DNA of 64,000 nucleotides, from the NCBI GenBank assembly GCA_037389465.1, contig JAZARR010000250.1:310001-374000 (forward strand), given 5' to 3'. This DNA is from Baylisascaris procyonis. Its lineage: Eukaryota; Nematoda; Chromadorea; Rhabditida; Ascarididae. Shown piece after piece: positions 51,201 through 64,000 of the stretch; the first letter of the stretch is position 1, and every line of letters starts with the position of its first letter. The translations under genes and the position numbers were made by a program. The notes under the pieces were generated by a model that saw only the letters and a list, made by a program, of their open reading frames with translations, was not told the origin of the DNA and made no database searches.

Positions 51201-52681
51201 CTATCATCTTCAAGTTTACTGTAGTATGGATACTGTAGGGGGCGTCATTTTAAAGCATCCACTTGGTTTTTAGAGTACATCGAGGGATCGTCGCTGTTTG
51301 TTGACGGTTAAAAGCATTGCGCGCTAACAAGTGTGGACCCGCGATATCCCTCTTGCCCGGGGATGTTCTGAACTTTCACTTTTGGATTAAGAAGGGATAC
51401 AGTATACGCAGCGTTATCGTTAAGCATGACGACTTTATTCAAAAAGAGAAGCCGAGTGGAGAGAGGTCGGGAGAAGTAATCTGAGGCATAGAGCGATCAG
51501 CCATCTTCTTTTGTCTTTAATCTACCATCATTGAAGGAAATCCCGCTGATTCGTTTGCGAGAACTTTAAAATATGTTTGCTTTATTGCACAGAGCATCAT
51601 AGATAAGCATTGCGTTATGTCAGTGATTATGAAACCCGATATTTTTGTTATTAGAAGAATCCGGCTTGTGGATTTTTTTGCCGGATTCGCTTTTCTTGTT
51701 GAATCTAAACTACCAATACACCGTTGTGACATCTGCTTTTTGTTGTAGCTTAAATGTAAGATAGCAGTGTATACTCTTTGCACTAAAAGAGAAAATCATG
51801 AATATTTATTGCTTAATAAAATTAAAAACCTTAAAGCTTCACATATGATTGGTGATAGATTGCTGTTTGATGTTGTTATCGAAGGTTTCGCAACACATCC
51901 TCAAGCGCTTTAATTTGGGGGCACAAATATATGCTTTAAAAGCGATAAGGATTCTAAAGTGGAACGAATGATGAAAGTGTGCTTCGTTACCTGTCGTTTA
52001 CCTGTGGCTTTGATTGCCGTTTGTTTGTATTACTTATAGCCTGAGGACACATTATTGCTGTCCTTATTTGCATTTATGTGTCTTTCTTCATTCGAGAGAT
52101 TTTTGGTCAATATTCTTGTGATTCGATAAAGGAACTTTTATATAACGCTGCTAAAGTTTACATGTGCTCGTTTTGTGTCGCAGTGTTTGTGAATGCACTC
52201 ACTTTTCGTTCTATTCACTTAGTCACACAAGTAATGTTTTGCATGTGATTTGCGTCATTCTTTCTCTTTTTCTATGTGCTTAAATCATCCATAGACTTCT
52301 TATAATTGTTTGCATAGAGGTGATTTGACGGTGATGATCGTCCCGGTTGGCTTTCGTTCCGGTTTGCTCGCGTTGATTCTGCTACTCAAGTATGAGCTCG
52401 AGCTTTGTTCAACTGAACTCTGTCTAATATATTTTTCTCGACAGAGCTTTTAGGCACTTGTGATCCTATTTGAATAGATGCGCTAGGCAACGGCTTTGTT
52501 TGCTAGTTCTTCCATCAATTCATACTTCACTTTCTTCAGTCTTTTCTTATTTTCCTCAGTCGTATTTTCTTCTCTGATCGGCATTTGTTGTAAATGATTC
52601 TATCTTCGTTTTTCCTCATGAAAGAAGGGGGAGGGGAATGCATAGGCATCCATTCTTTTGAGTGAGAGCCGATACTCTTTA

Positions 52682-52683
<2 letters not shown>

Positions 52684-52741
<58 letters not shown>

Positions 52742-52822
52742 TTATATTTATATTTATATTTATATTTATATTTATATTAATTAATTAATTAATTAATTAA
52801 TTAATTTATTATTTATTTATTT
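52684..52822. repeat. Compound microsatellite (AT)n-(ATTTAT)n-(ATTA)n
   Basis: An AT tract to about 52737 grades into hexamer ATTTAT copies, then ATTA tetramers, then TTTA units. This suggests successive slippage from one AT tract. Confidence 0.95.
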
Positions 52823-55800
52823 CATAGACTCAATTGTAGTCCTTACACGAACATTTAATGAAATATTTACTTAAGCCACCTTTACTATTTAGTATTTTAT
52901 TTCTGCAATGCTATTCTCAAATCGACCGAAGAAAACTTGTTTAAAGATTGTTGCACACTATAGCTTTTTGATTGTCACTTTCTAAAGCTGTATTTTGGGG
53001 CGTATAAAGCGGGGTTTTTCTTTATTACTCCTTGGATTTGCTGTAGAATAATGTAAACAACAATAGCGAATCCATTTTTCTGCATTCCATTTGACAAATT
53101 CCTCATACAAAGCATTACACTTTATTGGTGCAATTATTAAACCAATAAGGAATTCTTTTTTGATGCTTTTTATATATGAGAGGGAAATCGATGTGATTAA
53201 ATTATTTATTGAATATCTAAATGCACTTTTCAAATGTGAATGTTTGGTGTTTGCTGAGTTGAATGGAGAGTTGAATGGAGTTTATTGCATCATTTATTTA
53301 TTCCTCTATGCGTGCTTGAAGAGAAAATTATTAAATATTGAATTTTTTCTGCCTATGAAATAGAAGAATAGAGGCAATTTTTAGTGAAATCTTCTTTATT
53401 ATAAAAAGTTCTGGCTATTTTATCAAATCTCCTATCTTCCTCTCACTCGTCCCTTTTTTATTTTCTCAGATTTTCCCTAATTATAAGACTAACAGACCGT
53501 GTTCCTATTCAGAAGTAGGCTGAAGCGTTATTTGCTTCTAATCGAAAAAGAAAAATAAGTAGTAGCAGGCTGTTATTTCCCTTTTTTTTTTCTTCTCCGT
53601 TTCCCATCCACCGCTGCGAATATTTTTTTTCGCAGTGAAATATTCCAAATTTAATGAGCGTTTTTGCTCGATGAGAGGGGGATTTGCGTTTATTTGAGTT
53701 GTGTGCTTTGAACGAGGAGGTACGGCATATAGCAGTGAAAGGTAGTACTCTGTGTACATTCATCAATGAGTTTATGTTTTTTTGGGGATGATATAGCAAG
53801 AGGCTTCAATGCAACATTCAATAAGTGCGCTTTTTTTGCTAGGTCAAGAAAGAAAGAGCTTTGTTGTAGAGCTCATCTCATTATTATTTGAAGTGAGGAT
53901 GGGTATACTTTATATTTAATCATATATGTATGTCTGTATTTGATCATATATTGTTCTTTATTTTCTAATTGTATATTTTTTCTTATACCTCTATATGTAT
54001 TGGAATATCTTTTATATTATTGGGAAGCATCAAATGGCGTTTGATCACTTTTGAACGATAGCATTTCACATAGAATTTTTGCGAAATTATTAGTGATCGA
54101 GTTAAGAATATGCAAATTGCTTGGTTATTATGGATCACTATGACATTAATTTTGTAGATCACCTATCTAATCGAATTATCTTGCATCGTTCATCAATGCA
54201 TGCAAGTGACAAATCTTATTAACTGTTCTCTGCAGATATATCATTCTCTCAAACGTTATCGGCTGGCTTTTCTTACGATATGTAATATAAAACCTGCGTT
54301 TAGCCTTAATATTTAGAGAAATGTTACCATTGTTTGAAGGAAGCTTTTAGAGTTGTGGACAACCGATGAGTAGAACAGAATTTTTTTTTTTTTATATTTG
54401 ATTAATTTTGACATTTTGTAACGTGGTTGATGAAATTGGCACCTTCCAAGTGTTTGTATCTATTGAAACAAGTAAATGGTTGTGAAAAAACTTTCGTTTG
54501 TTTAGTAGGTAAGGCATCGAGGGATAATCTTGTTCAGCTGAGTTCATATCCCATCCAGGAGGCTAATTTTCATTCTTTGTACAATTTCAAAATTTTTAGA
54601 AGTCAATATCCTTGCATAGATGCATTGCTCATTTCCCGGCATCAACCGATTTGTATGCATCTCGATTTTTTTAAAGTTAATCTCGCAAAAGTGAGCAAAC
54701 AGAAACATTGTGAATGAGAAAAGTTCCCTTCAATCAGAAGGCGAAGGGCATTGCAAAACGTGTTTGTGTTATTTCATCTGTTTGTTAGAGTTGGATAGGT
54801 GTGTTGTTCTTATATCTGCTTTACAAGCTTGAAATCTTCAATTGTATTAGCTTCCCATCATTGTAATCAAAACATCTCTCATTTGCTTGTTTGTATTCTC
54901 TATGAAATCAGTAATATTCCCCATGTCATTCATATGACTGTTATTTTCTTCCTTTCGAATATTTCTTTTTATAAACAGTCTTTTTTGTATTTGTTTGCAA
55001 TTTTGCGTGATTTCTCTGTCTTATATGTGCCATTTAAAGAGTTTCTTCTCAAACGAAAATATTGAACGGCTTATTAGAGGCAACTCTTTATTGAGTTGTT
55101 ACTTTAAATAATAATATCTTATTTAATCACTCTACCATTTCCTCTTCGTTAGAGATTTATAGTTTTTTTTAATAGGCGGATATCACGATCTCAAATTCAC
55201 CTCTTTTATTAATGATGCATCGAAATATTTTATTGCTAATTTATTTGCGATTTTTATTTTATCTATAAACGGTAGTTTTACTTCTTTTTTAAAATATTTT
55301 TATGAGTCCTTACAAATGACTGATTGCATGAAATTCAAAACTTGATTTCTATCTTTTAATTTGAATTCGTCAAATAGTTATGTGGCATCTATTCGTATCG
55401 ATTGTTTAATATTGTTTATTTTGTTTCTTTACTTGTTCGCTCATAAAGTTTTTCCTTAGAAATTTTTATATTTCCTCGCCGTTTTATAGTCGTATTCATC
55501 GGTTATAGTGAGTGTAATAGCGTTTTCCGCTTCATTCCAAAATCTATAGAGAATTATGTCACTTCATATGCTAATGACCTGCGATCATAGTTTTAATGCT
55601 TTTTTTTTTGAGCCTATCAAGTTGTAAAATATGGTAACATAATTGCCGATGACTTATTTCTTCTAGAAAATGATGTAAAAATGTTTTTTTTAATGATGGC
55701 TTTGGTAGTTAAATGATCGTTTCTACATCCCAATTACGTCATAGGAATTGGTCGACGGTGTATTGCATTTAAAAGCAATGAAAATCGTCAACCATAGCGG

Positions 55801-56348
55801 AGAGGAGACACTCTGCTCTGTTAATTGACGCATACGACCAGTTTATCGTACCATTCAGAGGATTTACTTCATATAAAAACTTTCAAACTATTCTATCAGT
55901 TGATGTAAAAATTATAGAGCATTATATGCTCATTGTAGAGCATTTTATAGTTGACCAATTGGGTGAAAATAGATATTTAGGAAGAATTGGAAAAGCGATC
56001 GGGTCGTTTAAAATATGAGTATAGTAATGCGCATATTTAATTATTTGCTGTTGATTTATGAAACGCTTGCTGGTGTGATAAGCCGAACTGTAGAAGCGCA
56101 TTTCATGTAATTGACAACTTTTCTGGCGTTTTTTTACATTTGTTTTTCCTCCGTCTGCATCGGATTTTTTCTTAATTATTGACGATATTTATATAATTCT
56201 TTTTTTTTAAACTTTGCAGGATAATTCCTCAGAAGTTTTTTTTCCAAAATGTAGTTTTTTCATTATGTTTGAATTAATTGTTGGAGGCTTTTTGACATAT
56301 TTAAATGCATACTTCAAGAATATGATATTATCGTTCGTACAGACGTTG

Positions 56349-56351
56349 TAG
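56349..56351 (+). promoter_or_regulatory. Likely spliced-leader acceptor of the NIPA-like gene
   Basis: TAG at the end of GACGTTGTAG, seven bases before the ATG at 56359; another candidate CAG lies ten bases further upstream. The short distance to the ATG fits trans-splicing (inference). Confidence 0.4.
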
Positions 56352-56358
56352 GTTTTCG

Positions 56359-57961
56359 ATGTCGGATCCGAACTCGACAACTGAATCATTTTCCTCGGCG
56401 ACTGGTGCTGTACTATTGGATTTCTATATCGGCCTTGGCTTGGCGGTCTCATCGTCGCTCTTTATTGGCAGCTCATTTATAATTAAGAAGAAGGCACTAA
56501 TAAAGTTGGCTCAAAGTGTAGACTGCTCACAGCGAGCATCCGAAGGTGGATACGGTTACCTCAAAGAGTGGTTATGGTGGCTTGGTGTTATTACAAGTTA
56601 GTCGCTATCGTTATATCTATTTTGCTTTTTGACTTTTTGGAATCGTTTATTCATATTCAATGCAAAAATGGAATTGAGGTTTAGATGAGTGGTTGAAAAA
56701 TCTGCATTCTATTTTGAAATGAGAAGAGTTTTTGTTTCATTTACAGATATTCATAAATCGTTTGCTCGAATTGTTTAGAGCAAAGCCGTTACAGATAGCA
56801 AACATACCTGAAGCCAGTTGTCTTGTCAAAGTTGTGCTGAAAACAAACATCGCTGGTTTAACAACATTCATTGGTTTTTTTTTTAGGAAATCCAATCATA
56901 GGTCGACAGGAGAATCAAAAAAGTCAATTTTTTGAGCGTTTTATAGGGTCAGTTTCATCGTATACTACTTTTATATTCTTGCACATTCATTTTGCTTTTC
57001 GTGACTTGACCGTAGTATTAGGTGGAGGGAAGGAGAGAGGAGGGAGAGAAAGGAGGAACTGATAACATAAGCGCTTATCATCAAAAAAGTTTTCAGTGGG
57101 TGTTGGTGAGGCATGCAATTTCGCCGCTTATGCGTTCGCTCCGGCTAGCTTGGTCACACCTCTTGGAGCGCTCAGTGTGCTTGTTACGTAAGCATTTTTA
57201 ACGACATCCTATGAGTCTATCATTTGTTCCTTGTTGATGATTGCCGATAGGTAGACTAAAAGGGAAAATAACAAATGATATAATCTTTAAAGCACTAGTC
57301 AGCTAGTTGAAACGGTCGAATAGAGTGTATAAAGACCATGAAAATGGTACTATGCGCAATGTAAGACGTCCTTATTGAAAGATGCTTTTTGTTCTTCGCT
57401 GAAATATCGAGAAAATATTCGTTTAAAATTAAAATCGGCCACCAAATTGTGATACTATGAGTTCAACAACGAAAAAATGTCGAAATCGCGCTCCCCAGTA
57501 CCCACCCTCAAAAAAAATTTTTTTAAAAGATACACGTAATTGCGAGGGTTTTTTTTTCCATATCATGTGGCCAGTTTTTCAGTTTTAGCGGCGCTTATAT
57601 ATAAAGTTAGGGGAAGCCTTTTTAAATATGATCTCTGTAAATTCTGAAGATGCCGAAAAATATCATCGCATTTCGAGAGTTGAGTAGTGATTATTCTTCG
57701 CCGACAATTTCAATTGAAAAAGCTTATGTGGAAATAATTTAAATTTGTAGTTTTGATCTGCGTTATATTTAAGTGCGGTGTTATCATCGAAATTACTCAA
57801 GGAGCGATTAAATTTACTTGGCAAAATCGGTTGTGCGGTATGTTTGCTCGGATCAACCGTTATTGTCATTCATTCACCGAAAGAAGAAGAAGTGGCATCG
57901 ATGGCCGATCTTGCACTCAAAATGCGAGATGCTGGTTTGTTCTTTTTAGAAAGTCTATTGT

Positions 57962-58036
<75 letters not shown>

Positions 58037-60761
58037 TTTTGAAAGGCGAATCCACCTACGTGTTCATCCATGAGTAATTTGTTATTTTATTTACTCTCGA
58101 TATGGAATTTATTTGGTGTAATTTGTAAAATCGGTTAAATTTATGAAATTCATTGCTGGGTTTTTGAATGAATTTTCAGCATTTGGTACACCAGCCTAAA
58201 TCCATTTGCATAATTAAAACGGAGTTTTGAGCCGTGATATTGTTGCACTAAGTTTATGTATTTGTTCGCAAATAATGCTTTGTCGTTTGCAAGGATTTTC
58301 GCATCATATAGATTTTCTATCTAGTTTACCAACTGTTGAGGTAGTGAACACTTCCCAACACAAGATATGCAACATTAAAAAGAAACTGACTAGGATCATA
58401 AGTTGAAAAAAGAACTCTCAACATTATAGGTATATGAAGTATTCATTAAACATCGTTGAATTTCTAGTTTCGTTTATCTTTTTTGATAAAAATTGTAATT
58501 AAATAAATATTTAAAATTTTCGACATTTTAATGTTTTTTCCCATCGATATTTGCATAGACATTGTTATGGAAGGAGTTATCGATTCTCAATTCAGTATTC
58601 TAAAGTTAGAAGTTTTAGCAAAGCGCTATACTAAAAAAAATTACTGAAATTCTAGCGAATACATGTAATTTGATTGATTGTTTCAGTATTTATATTGTAT
58701 GTGATTGCGGTGATAGTGGTAACGTTGGCGTTGGTATTATATGTGGCACCACGCTACGGTCGTTCGAATATCCTTGTCTATATTGCGATTTGCTCGCTAA
58801 TCGGGTCTCTATCGGTACTTTCGGTGAAAGGCCTCGGTCTCGCTATCAAAGAAACCCTCGGTGGTCAACAACAATTCACCAATGTGCTCACGTGGTTTTG
58901 GTTGGCCGCTGTGATCGCATGTGTTTCTGTACAGTTGGTGAGTTCTAACAGCTTAAGGCAATTTCTTAATCATCTAGTGCGGGTGAGAGAATATTCTAGT
59001 CTTTTCGAAGTATCGATCGTGTTCTCGCATTAAAATTTTATGCTTCAGATTAAATAATAACGAAAATCACCAACATGAGGACTGCTGGGGTGGGAGGAGG
59101 GACCGCATATGAAGTTTCCTTTCGTTTCGATGAGAGGTCTGCCTGTTAATATAGTCTTTAGTTTGTTTATTTGAAATGCATAAAGAAGTGCGCTACCGTT
59201 TACGCATTCTGTTTTTTAGCGAATTCATTCGCAATGCTTTTCACGGTCGGATTTGAAGTGATTTCTTTAATAAGCATAACCAATGTTTATTTATGAGTTG
59301 ATTGCTGAGCATTTAGCAAAGATTGTCGTGTAGCTATTCCACCCGTTTGTTTTTGGGTGCTGAATCTAATTTACTATTTTTGTTTCGAAACTATGATCTG
59401 AATTTCCATAGTTAACAATTTCCGAAAAAGGACGTTGGTGATGCTTTTGCCCACAAAGTTTGCGGTAAGTAAGATAAACTCAGCATGGGAAATAATGTGC
59501 AGATTTTCATATATATTTAAGGGGAATATTGCAAACAAGTTTCAGGTTTACTTAAACAAGTCTCTGGATCAGTATAACACGTCAATGGTGACGCCTATCT
59601 ATTATGTGTTTTTCACTTCATTCGTGATTCTCGCCTCGTCGATTCTCTACAAGGAATGGTCATGTCTTGGTGCGAGTGATGTGCTTGGCAATGTGATTGG
59701 ATTCCTTATCACCATCATTGGCATATTCCAGGTCGGTAAAATCCTTCTTCGTTTAGTGCCTTGGCTCTGATAGGGAAAAGTGGGGAGGGGAGGGGAAGGG
59801 TGTAGTGCTGCAATTATTAGAGATTCGTCTTTTACAGGCTGTTATCTCATCTCGTTTCGCACCCCTCTCGCGGTCTTAATTTATTCATTCAGTAATTCCC
59901 CTCCATCTGCTTGACTAAAGTTTTTCCGTTTTGATAAAAATAATTGAGCTGACGGTATCGTCAGAGGGGGAGGAAGGGGTATAAGGTATGAATTGTTGTT
60001 GATTAAAGTTTTCCCGTTTTGATAAAAATAATTGAGCTGACGGTATCGTCAGAGGGGGAGGAGGGGGTATAAAGCATGAATTGTTGTTGATTAAAGTTTT
60101 CCCGTTTTGATAAAAATAATTGAGCTGACGGTATCGTCAGAGGGGGAGGAGGGGGTATAAAGCATGAATTGTTGTTGACTAAAGTTTTCCCGTTTTGATA
60201 AAAATAATTGAGCTGACGGTATCGTCAGAGGGGGAGGAGGGGGTATAAAGCATGAATTGTTGCTGACTAAAGTTTTCCCGTTTGGATTAAAATAATTGAA
60301 GTGACAGTATCGTCGGAAGGGAGGGGGAAGTGTTAAGCATGAAGTGTTGGAGCATTGTCGTTTTTGTATCCTTCCCAGGTTCTACATGTTAAAGAAGATC
60401 TAGCGATAACTGAAGGAAATAGGGAGGAGTACCTGTGGTATAATGCAATGGAGCAGGACATTTTTGCATGCCGGCATGGCAAAAGTCCTTAGAGGAAGGT
60501 ACAGTATAATGGAACAACAATTTTTAATTTCTTTGGGTATGATGCGCTTCATCTTCACATTTACTAGTTCAAGGTTTAGAGCGTAGGAAGTGTTGGTTTC
60601 AGATGCAGCTTTTCCGGGATGTGAACATATCATTGAAGCAGTTACGGGTATTGCTGCACAAGCCTTCGTCAAACATCAATCAGTTCGAGATCATGAACAG
60701 TGCCACCTCGCTGGTCGACGACTTACCGAGGAGGTCACCCTCCCAACCAATCTATACATAA
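56359..60761 (+). CDS. NIPA-type magnesium transporter
   Basis: This is a multi-pass transporter of the NIPA family (DUF803, drug/metabolite transporter superfamily), which moves Mg2+ across plasma or endosomal membranes. Six phase-consistent exons: 56359-56596, 57097-57187, 57774-57934, 58687-58937, 59546-59731 and 60603-60761. They encode 361 residues, close to the roughly 360 I recall for human NIPA2. Hallmarks in order: [20 protein letters not shown], then [16 protein letters not shown]; a Met codon split across the intron into [20 protein letters not shown], followed by [58 protein letters not shown], then [29 protein letters not shown], then FFTSFV; and LYKEW. The cytosolic tail starts [20 protein letters not shown] and ends SPSQPIYT. 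The last intron (59732-60602) carries an 88-bp minisatellite, and intron 3 holds a TTTA repeat 23 bases after its donor. Whether it is a NIPA1, 2, 3 or 4 orthologue needs a tree; it looks closest to NIPA2. Confidence 0.95.
57958..58040. repeat. (TTTA)n microsatellite
   Basis: About 83 bp of TTTA repeat in intron 3 of the NIPA-like gene, starting 23 bases after the donor at 57935. It lengthens two chance open frames that appear to extend the exon. Confidence 0.95.
59917..60350. repeat. Minisatellite, 88-bp unit, about five copies
   Basis: Copies begin (AAAGTTTT...) at 59917, 60005, 60093, 60181 and 60269, an exact 88-bp period; the last copy is degraded. Each unit contains CTGACGGTATCGTCAG, a 6-bp-arm hairpin, followed by a G-rich purine segment (AGAGGGGGAGGAGGGGG). 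It lies entirely in the last intron of the NIPA-like gene. Confidence 0.95.
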
Positions 60762-62047
60762 AAACAATTTTTTGTACACAGTGTAGCTGTAATAAGTAGC
60801 CTATGTGTATCTGATGTGATCGCATAACGCTTTCTGCACCACCTAGGCGTATATTTATGCGAAATCTGTTCGGTTTAGTTTATACGAGTATTTAATCTCG
60901 AAGAAGTATTGAGGCAAGGTGAATTCGAAAACTCTAGTTGCATGCTGACGAAACAAGCAAGCGTGTGCTTCGTTGATGTGCAATTGTTGCTTTTTGCTTT
61001 CTTATGTCAAGTGTAAGAGTTGTGCGAAACGTTATAGTGCTCCATCATAGCGTTATATTTTCTAGCGTGCTAAGAATCAAACTTTAACATCCAACATTTA
61101 CGGGTCGTTAAGGATCGAAACGTTTTATTTCAACTGTGACACTTCACGGATTGATTTCAATCAATCAAAGTAAATGAAATTTACGGAAAGGTATTTTAAA
61201 TAAACTGAGGGAATTGCAGTATGTATTGCGATACAATCTATGATAGCAGTTACAAGAAGTGTAATGAAAGCGTTTGTGTTGCTTGCGGTGGCATACATTG
61301 TTTATCGACTGCCTCTTGCTAAAATGCAATTTTCTGTTATTGAATTGCAGCAGATTGCAATATTTTTTAATGAGTACTGTATATTATCTAAATAATTTTT
61401 TTTTCAAATAAATAATATAATGCTTTATTATTGCAGTTGTGTAGAGTTTATTCATAGTTTATTATGTTAGTAGATTCTTTGAATTGTTGCAGCTAAGCGT
61501 CCTTTTTGGGGGGTATGTAGTGTTTTGCAATAGTGAAACTTTCATTCGAAAGTTAGTGCGCAGGTTAGCATAAAGGATTCAGTTTTATTTCCAGGAAAAG
61601 TGTTATATTCGGGTTCCACATTCACTCCATCTTATGCCCCTCTTTATCCCCATCTCCCTTCAATAACAGGTTTTCTCAGCAGTGAATAACTTTAGCCTTA
61701 TTGCGGAAGAAAATTTACGCTGAACAATGCAGAAAATTTGATTATAGTAGGTGGTTCGATCACTGCTTTCATTCCTATTCAATGGCCCATTGAAGTGATA
61801 AATAACTCTGTTGCAATATATTTTGCGAGAATATTACTTAATAAATAAAATTGCCGCTATTATGTTGTTTTTTTTTTTTTTGACATATTTTGCAGCGAAC
61901 TATTCAAAAACTAGTTTTTGCATAGATGAGTGCTGATTCCATCGAGAAATATATTTTGAATCAATGCGATAATAATTCAAAAATTTTATAAATATTGTGT
62001 TATCGCCGAATTGTTCTGGTTATTGCTATCGGTGAGCTGCATCCCGG
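60762..62047. other. Interval between the NIPA-like gene and gene C
   Basis: This should hold the 3' UTR of the transporter and the 5' region of gene C. No other coding signal is seen. Confidence 0.5.
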
Positions 62048-63708
62048 ATGGGTGACGAACGTCGGAAGCAGCGACAACAGGATAAAGCTCGTGTTGAACT
62101 CTTATCCGATGTATCTGAAGTATGATCTTTGTGCCTTTACTTGATTTCAGTTGTTTTATAATTCCGATTGACTAACGACATTGTCGCTAACGTGTCTGCA
62201 ATTTTTTCTTTCCGCTTATAGTGATGCCATCTAAATTTTTGAACAAATACTCGCTGAACTTCTCAAAGAGGAATGGGGGGGGGGGGGAAGACTAGTTTTC
62301 CAGCAGGGACACTGATGGTGGGGGGGGGGGGGAGGAGTTCGGCGGAAAGAAAGTGAGAGAATAAATGCAGTCGAATGCGAGTAGCTTTTCTTATTGTGGA
62401 TACCGGTAAAAGAGGGAACAACAGCGAAAGGGAACTTAGAATGGCGAATTCGATTTAGTATAATTGAATAGTGACACTAAAATTTGATCACTAAGGAATG
62501 TTGCATTCCTCCACTCATCATATTCGATGATTTAGACAGTAATACCGAAGGATGATCGTTCAACCGACGAGACAACACTATCGTTGACTCCATCAGAAGA
62601 CAGATTTCTTCGCGCTAACAACGATGGTTTTATGAATGCCGAGAATATGCGTCGTAACGGATGGTGTAATGCTGACGGTACACCATGGATGATTGCCAGG
62701 TTTTATTGATCACCTTATCTTGTGAAGAAGTCTTTTAGAATAATAGCTGTGGAAATTGATAATACTTGCTGAGACCTATATGAATGCTAACATAAGTCAG
62801 CATTTAATTATTTGTGTATGCATTTGGCCGTCAAGTCAAGCTAACGACACATTGCATCGGTTCGATTTGCATGTGCAAATAAATTTGCATTTTCATCCTT
62901 GCGGCTTGCATCTATAAATATAATGGCCATTACTGTTGATGCAATCAGAAAATATTCCTTCACTCTGAGTAGATTTATCGTTTATCATATTATTGTATGA
63001 AGGATATATGGGGTGATCAGTAATTTAGGGGGGTATATGGGCAATTTTATACGAATAATTGCCACCTATATGGGAGTAAATAAAGAAACTCATAGGTTTA
63101 TTAACGTCACGATGAAACGATTAAAGAATTTTTAATTGTGGAATTGTAGGTAACTGTGTGGTATTAGGATTTGGTAAAGTGGTCAACAGATAGTGTGATG
63201 CTTTAATTTTATTTAATCGCCCAAAATAGGCAAAAATGAAACAGACTATTTATTCACTACCGCATGAAATATGCACAGTAAACTTGAGCTGTATGTGAGG
63301 CAACCTTACTGGAGATAAAGGGTTAAAACTGCAATGTAATACAGACCGAAAGACGAGGCAGCTCTATTGCGACGTGGACTTGTCAATATGCACGGTTATC
63401 GTATACCGAGTAGTGCCCCACCCAACGTCTCGGGCTATTTCGATGAGGTTGAACTCCTGAAGAAAGGACTTGTCAGCAAAGGCGGAGAACAACGGTAATT
63501 CCATTTTCGAATATGCTCGTTTTGTTACGTGATGACTACGATGGGTATGAGCTTCTTGATTAGGCAGTCCTTTTTATATTGAACCTAAGATTCATGAAAA
63601 CTTATAAAGAAGCTATTCCTTTGGGTTTCCAAGGCAGTCCATAAAATTCGATTCGTTTGATCATCTCGTTTAGGCTTTTATAGAGTGCGCATCGTAAAGG
63701 AGGTAGTG
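62048..63708 (+). CDS. Gene C: unknown protein, 5' part (runs past or to the right edge)
   Basis: Not recognised. Phase-consistent exons: 62048-62119, 62536-62699, 63345-63494 and probably 63684-63708. The start reads MGDERRKQRQQDKARVELLS, a charged helix. The second exon continues TVIPKDDRSTDETTLSLTPS, then FLRANNDGFMNAENMRRNGW and CNADGTPWMIA. The third reads PKDEAALLRRGLVNMHGYRI, then PSSAPPNVSGYFDEVELLKK and GLVSKGGEQ. The fourth is short (VRIVKEVV) and ends at a strong GTGAGC donor, so the gene should continue beyond 64000. Alternatively, an acceptor two bases later gives a reading that stops at 63765. The protein is hydrophilic, without a signal peptide or membrane span, and so probably intracellular. 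Two G13 runs lie in its first intron. Confidence 0.65.
62275..62332. repeat. Two 13-G homopolymers
   Basis: Runs of exactly 13 G at 62275-62287 and 62320-62332 in the first intron of gene C. Similar runs occur elsewhere in the window, always on the + strand. Confidence 0.95.
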
Positions 63709-64000
63709 GTGAGCTAGTTACTAAAGACGAACAAAAATGCGACGTGTTTGCAGGCTTCCTTTAAAACGTTTTCGTAGGGAGCTTTTAAAGTTTTCAAAGG
63801 TTTTCAAAGAAACTTGTTTTGTTAGACTTTCGGGCTGTATTAATCCCCTGGCAGGGAGGTCAACAAAAAGGATAGCATGCCACCAGAAGTACGTGAAAAT
63901 GATTAAAGCAAGACAAAATCTTTTTGAAGGTGAGTCTTTGAGCAGTGATGCTTAAAGTGAACGTTTTCAAGTGTTTTTACCTTTTGTTACCGTGCTGTGT
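63709..64000. other. Right edge, probable intron of gene C
   Basis: No exon identified. A 72-codon open frame (63737-63955, basic) is present but cannot be joined in phase with gene C. Confidence 0.35.

Larger units (their letters stand above)
45241..56340. other. Gene-poor interval, right part
   Basis: No defensible exon. It contains a 10-G run at 46857-46866, a 24-bp tandem duplication at 48201-48248 and a somewhat GC-richer patch at 51230-51370. A compound AT/ATTTAT/ATTA repeat lies at 52684-52822. Open frames of 60-130 codons occur but are T-rich, without paired splice sites or motifs. The interval may be intergenic, or a 5' intron of the magnesium-transporter gene. Confidence 0.45.

Noticed and set aside
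57753..58077. 106- and 99-codon frames running through the TTTA repeat
   Set aside because: They are NIPA exon 3 read past its donor at 57935 into the microsatellite.

Overview
This window looks like nuclear DNA of a nematode. All clear genes are on the + strand and are cut into many short exons by introns of a few hundred bases to over 1 kb. Four gene starts sit a few to about 30 bases behind a lone 3' splice acceptor, as expected for spliced-leader trans-splicing. The sequence is AT-rich, with long (TA)n tracts, poly-G runs and one non-LTR retrotransposon tail of a type common in nematodes. The species cannot be named from the sequence alone.

Layout, left to right. (1) 506-2681: the last two exons of a four-pass TMEM272-type membrane protein; its start is not visible. 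(2) 2.7-8.5 kb: no convincing live gene, but a broken minus-strand protein-coding relic at 5.8-6.7 kb. (3) 8520-17448: two adjacent multi-exon genes, called A and B here, that I do not recognise. Both encode divergent copies of the same short beta-rich module, and only about 0.1 kb separates the stop of A from the start of B, as in a nematode operon. This pair is the best candidate in the window for an undescribed family. (4) 17.5-24.9 kb: transposon remnants, a retrotransposon tail, TA microsatellites and some orphan open frames. (5) 25018-34820: a complete replication protein A large subunit gene in 15 exons, predicted to encode 616 residues. (6) 34.8-56.3 kb: about 21.5 kb with no exon I can defend, holding foldback and palindromic elements, a cluster of ACGTCA sites, a tRNA-like relic and poly-G runs. 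(7) 56359-60761: a complete NIPA-type magnesium transporter gene in six exons, predicted to encode 361 residues, with an 88-bp minisatellite in its last intron. (8) 62048 to the right edge: the 5' part of a gene of unknown function.

The recognised genes are housekeeping functions (single-strand DNA binding in replication and repair; magnesium transport) with no obvious functional link. Exon boundaries were placed by hand, using reading phase, GT/AG sites and remembered conservation of known families. All exon sets given below are phase-consistent, but no transcript or database comparison was possible.
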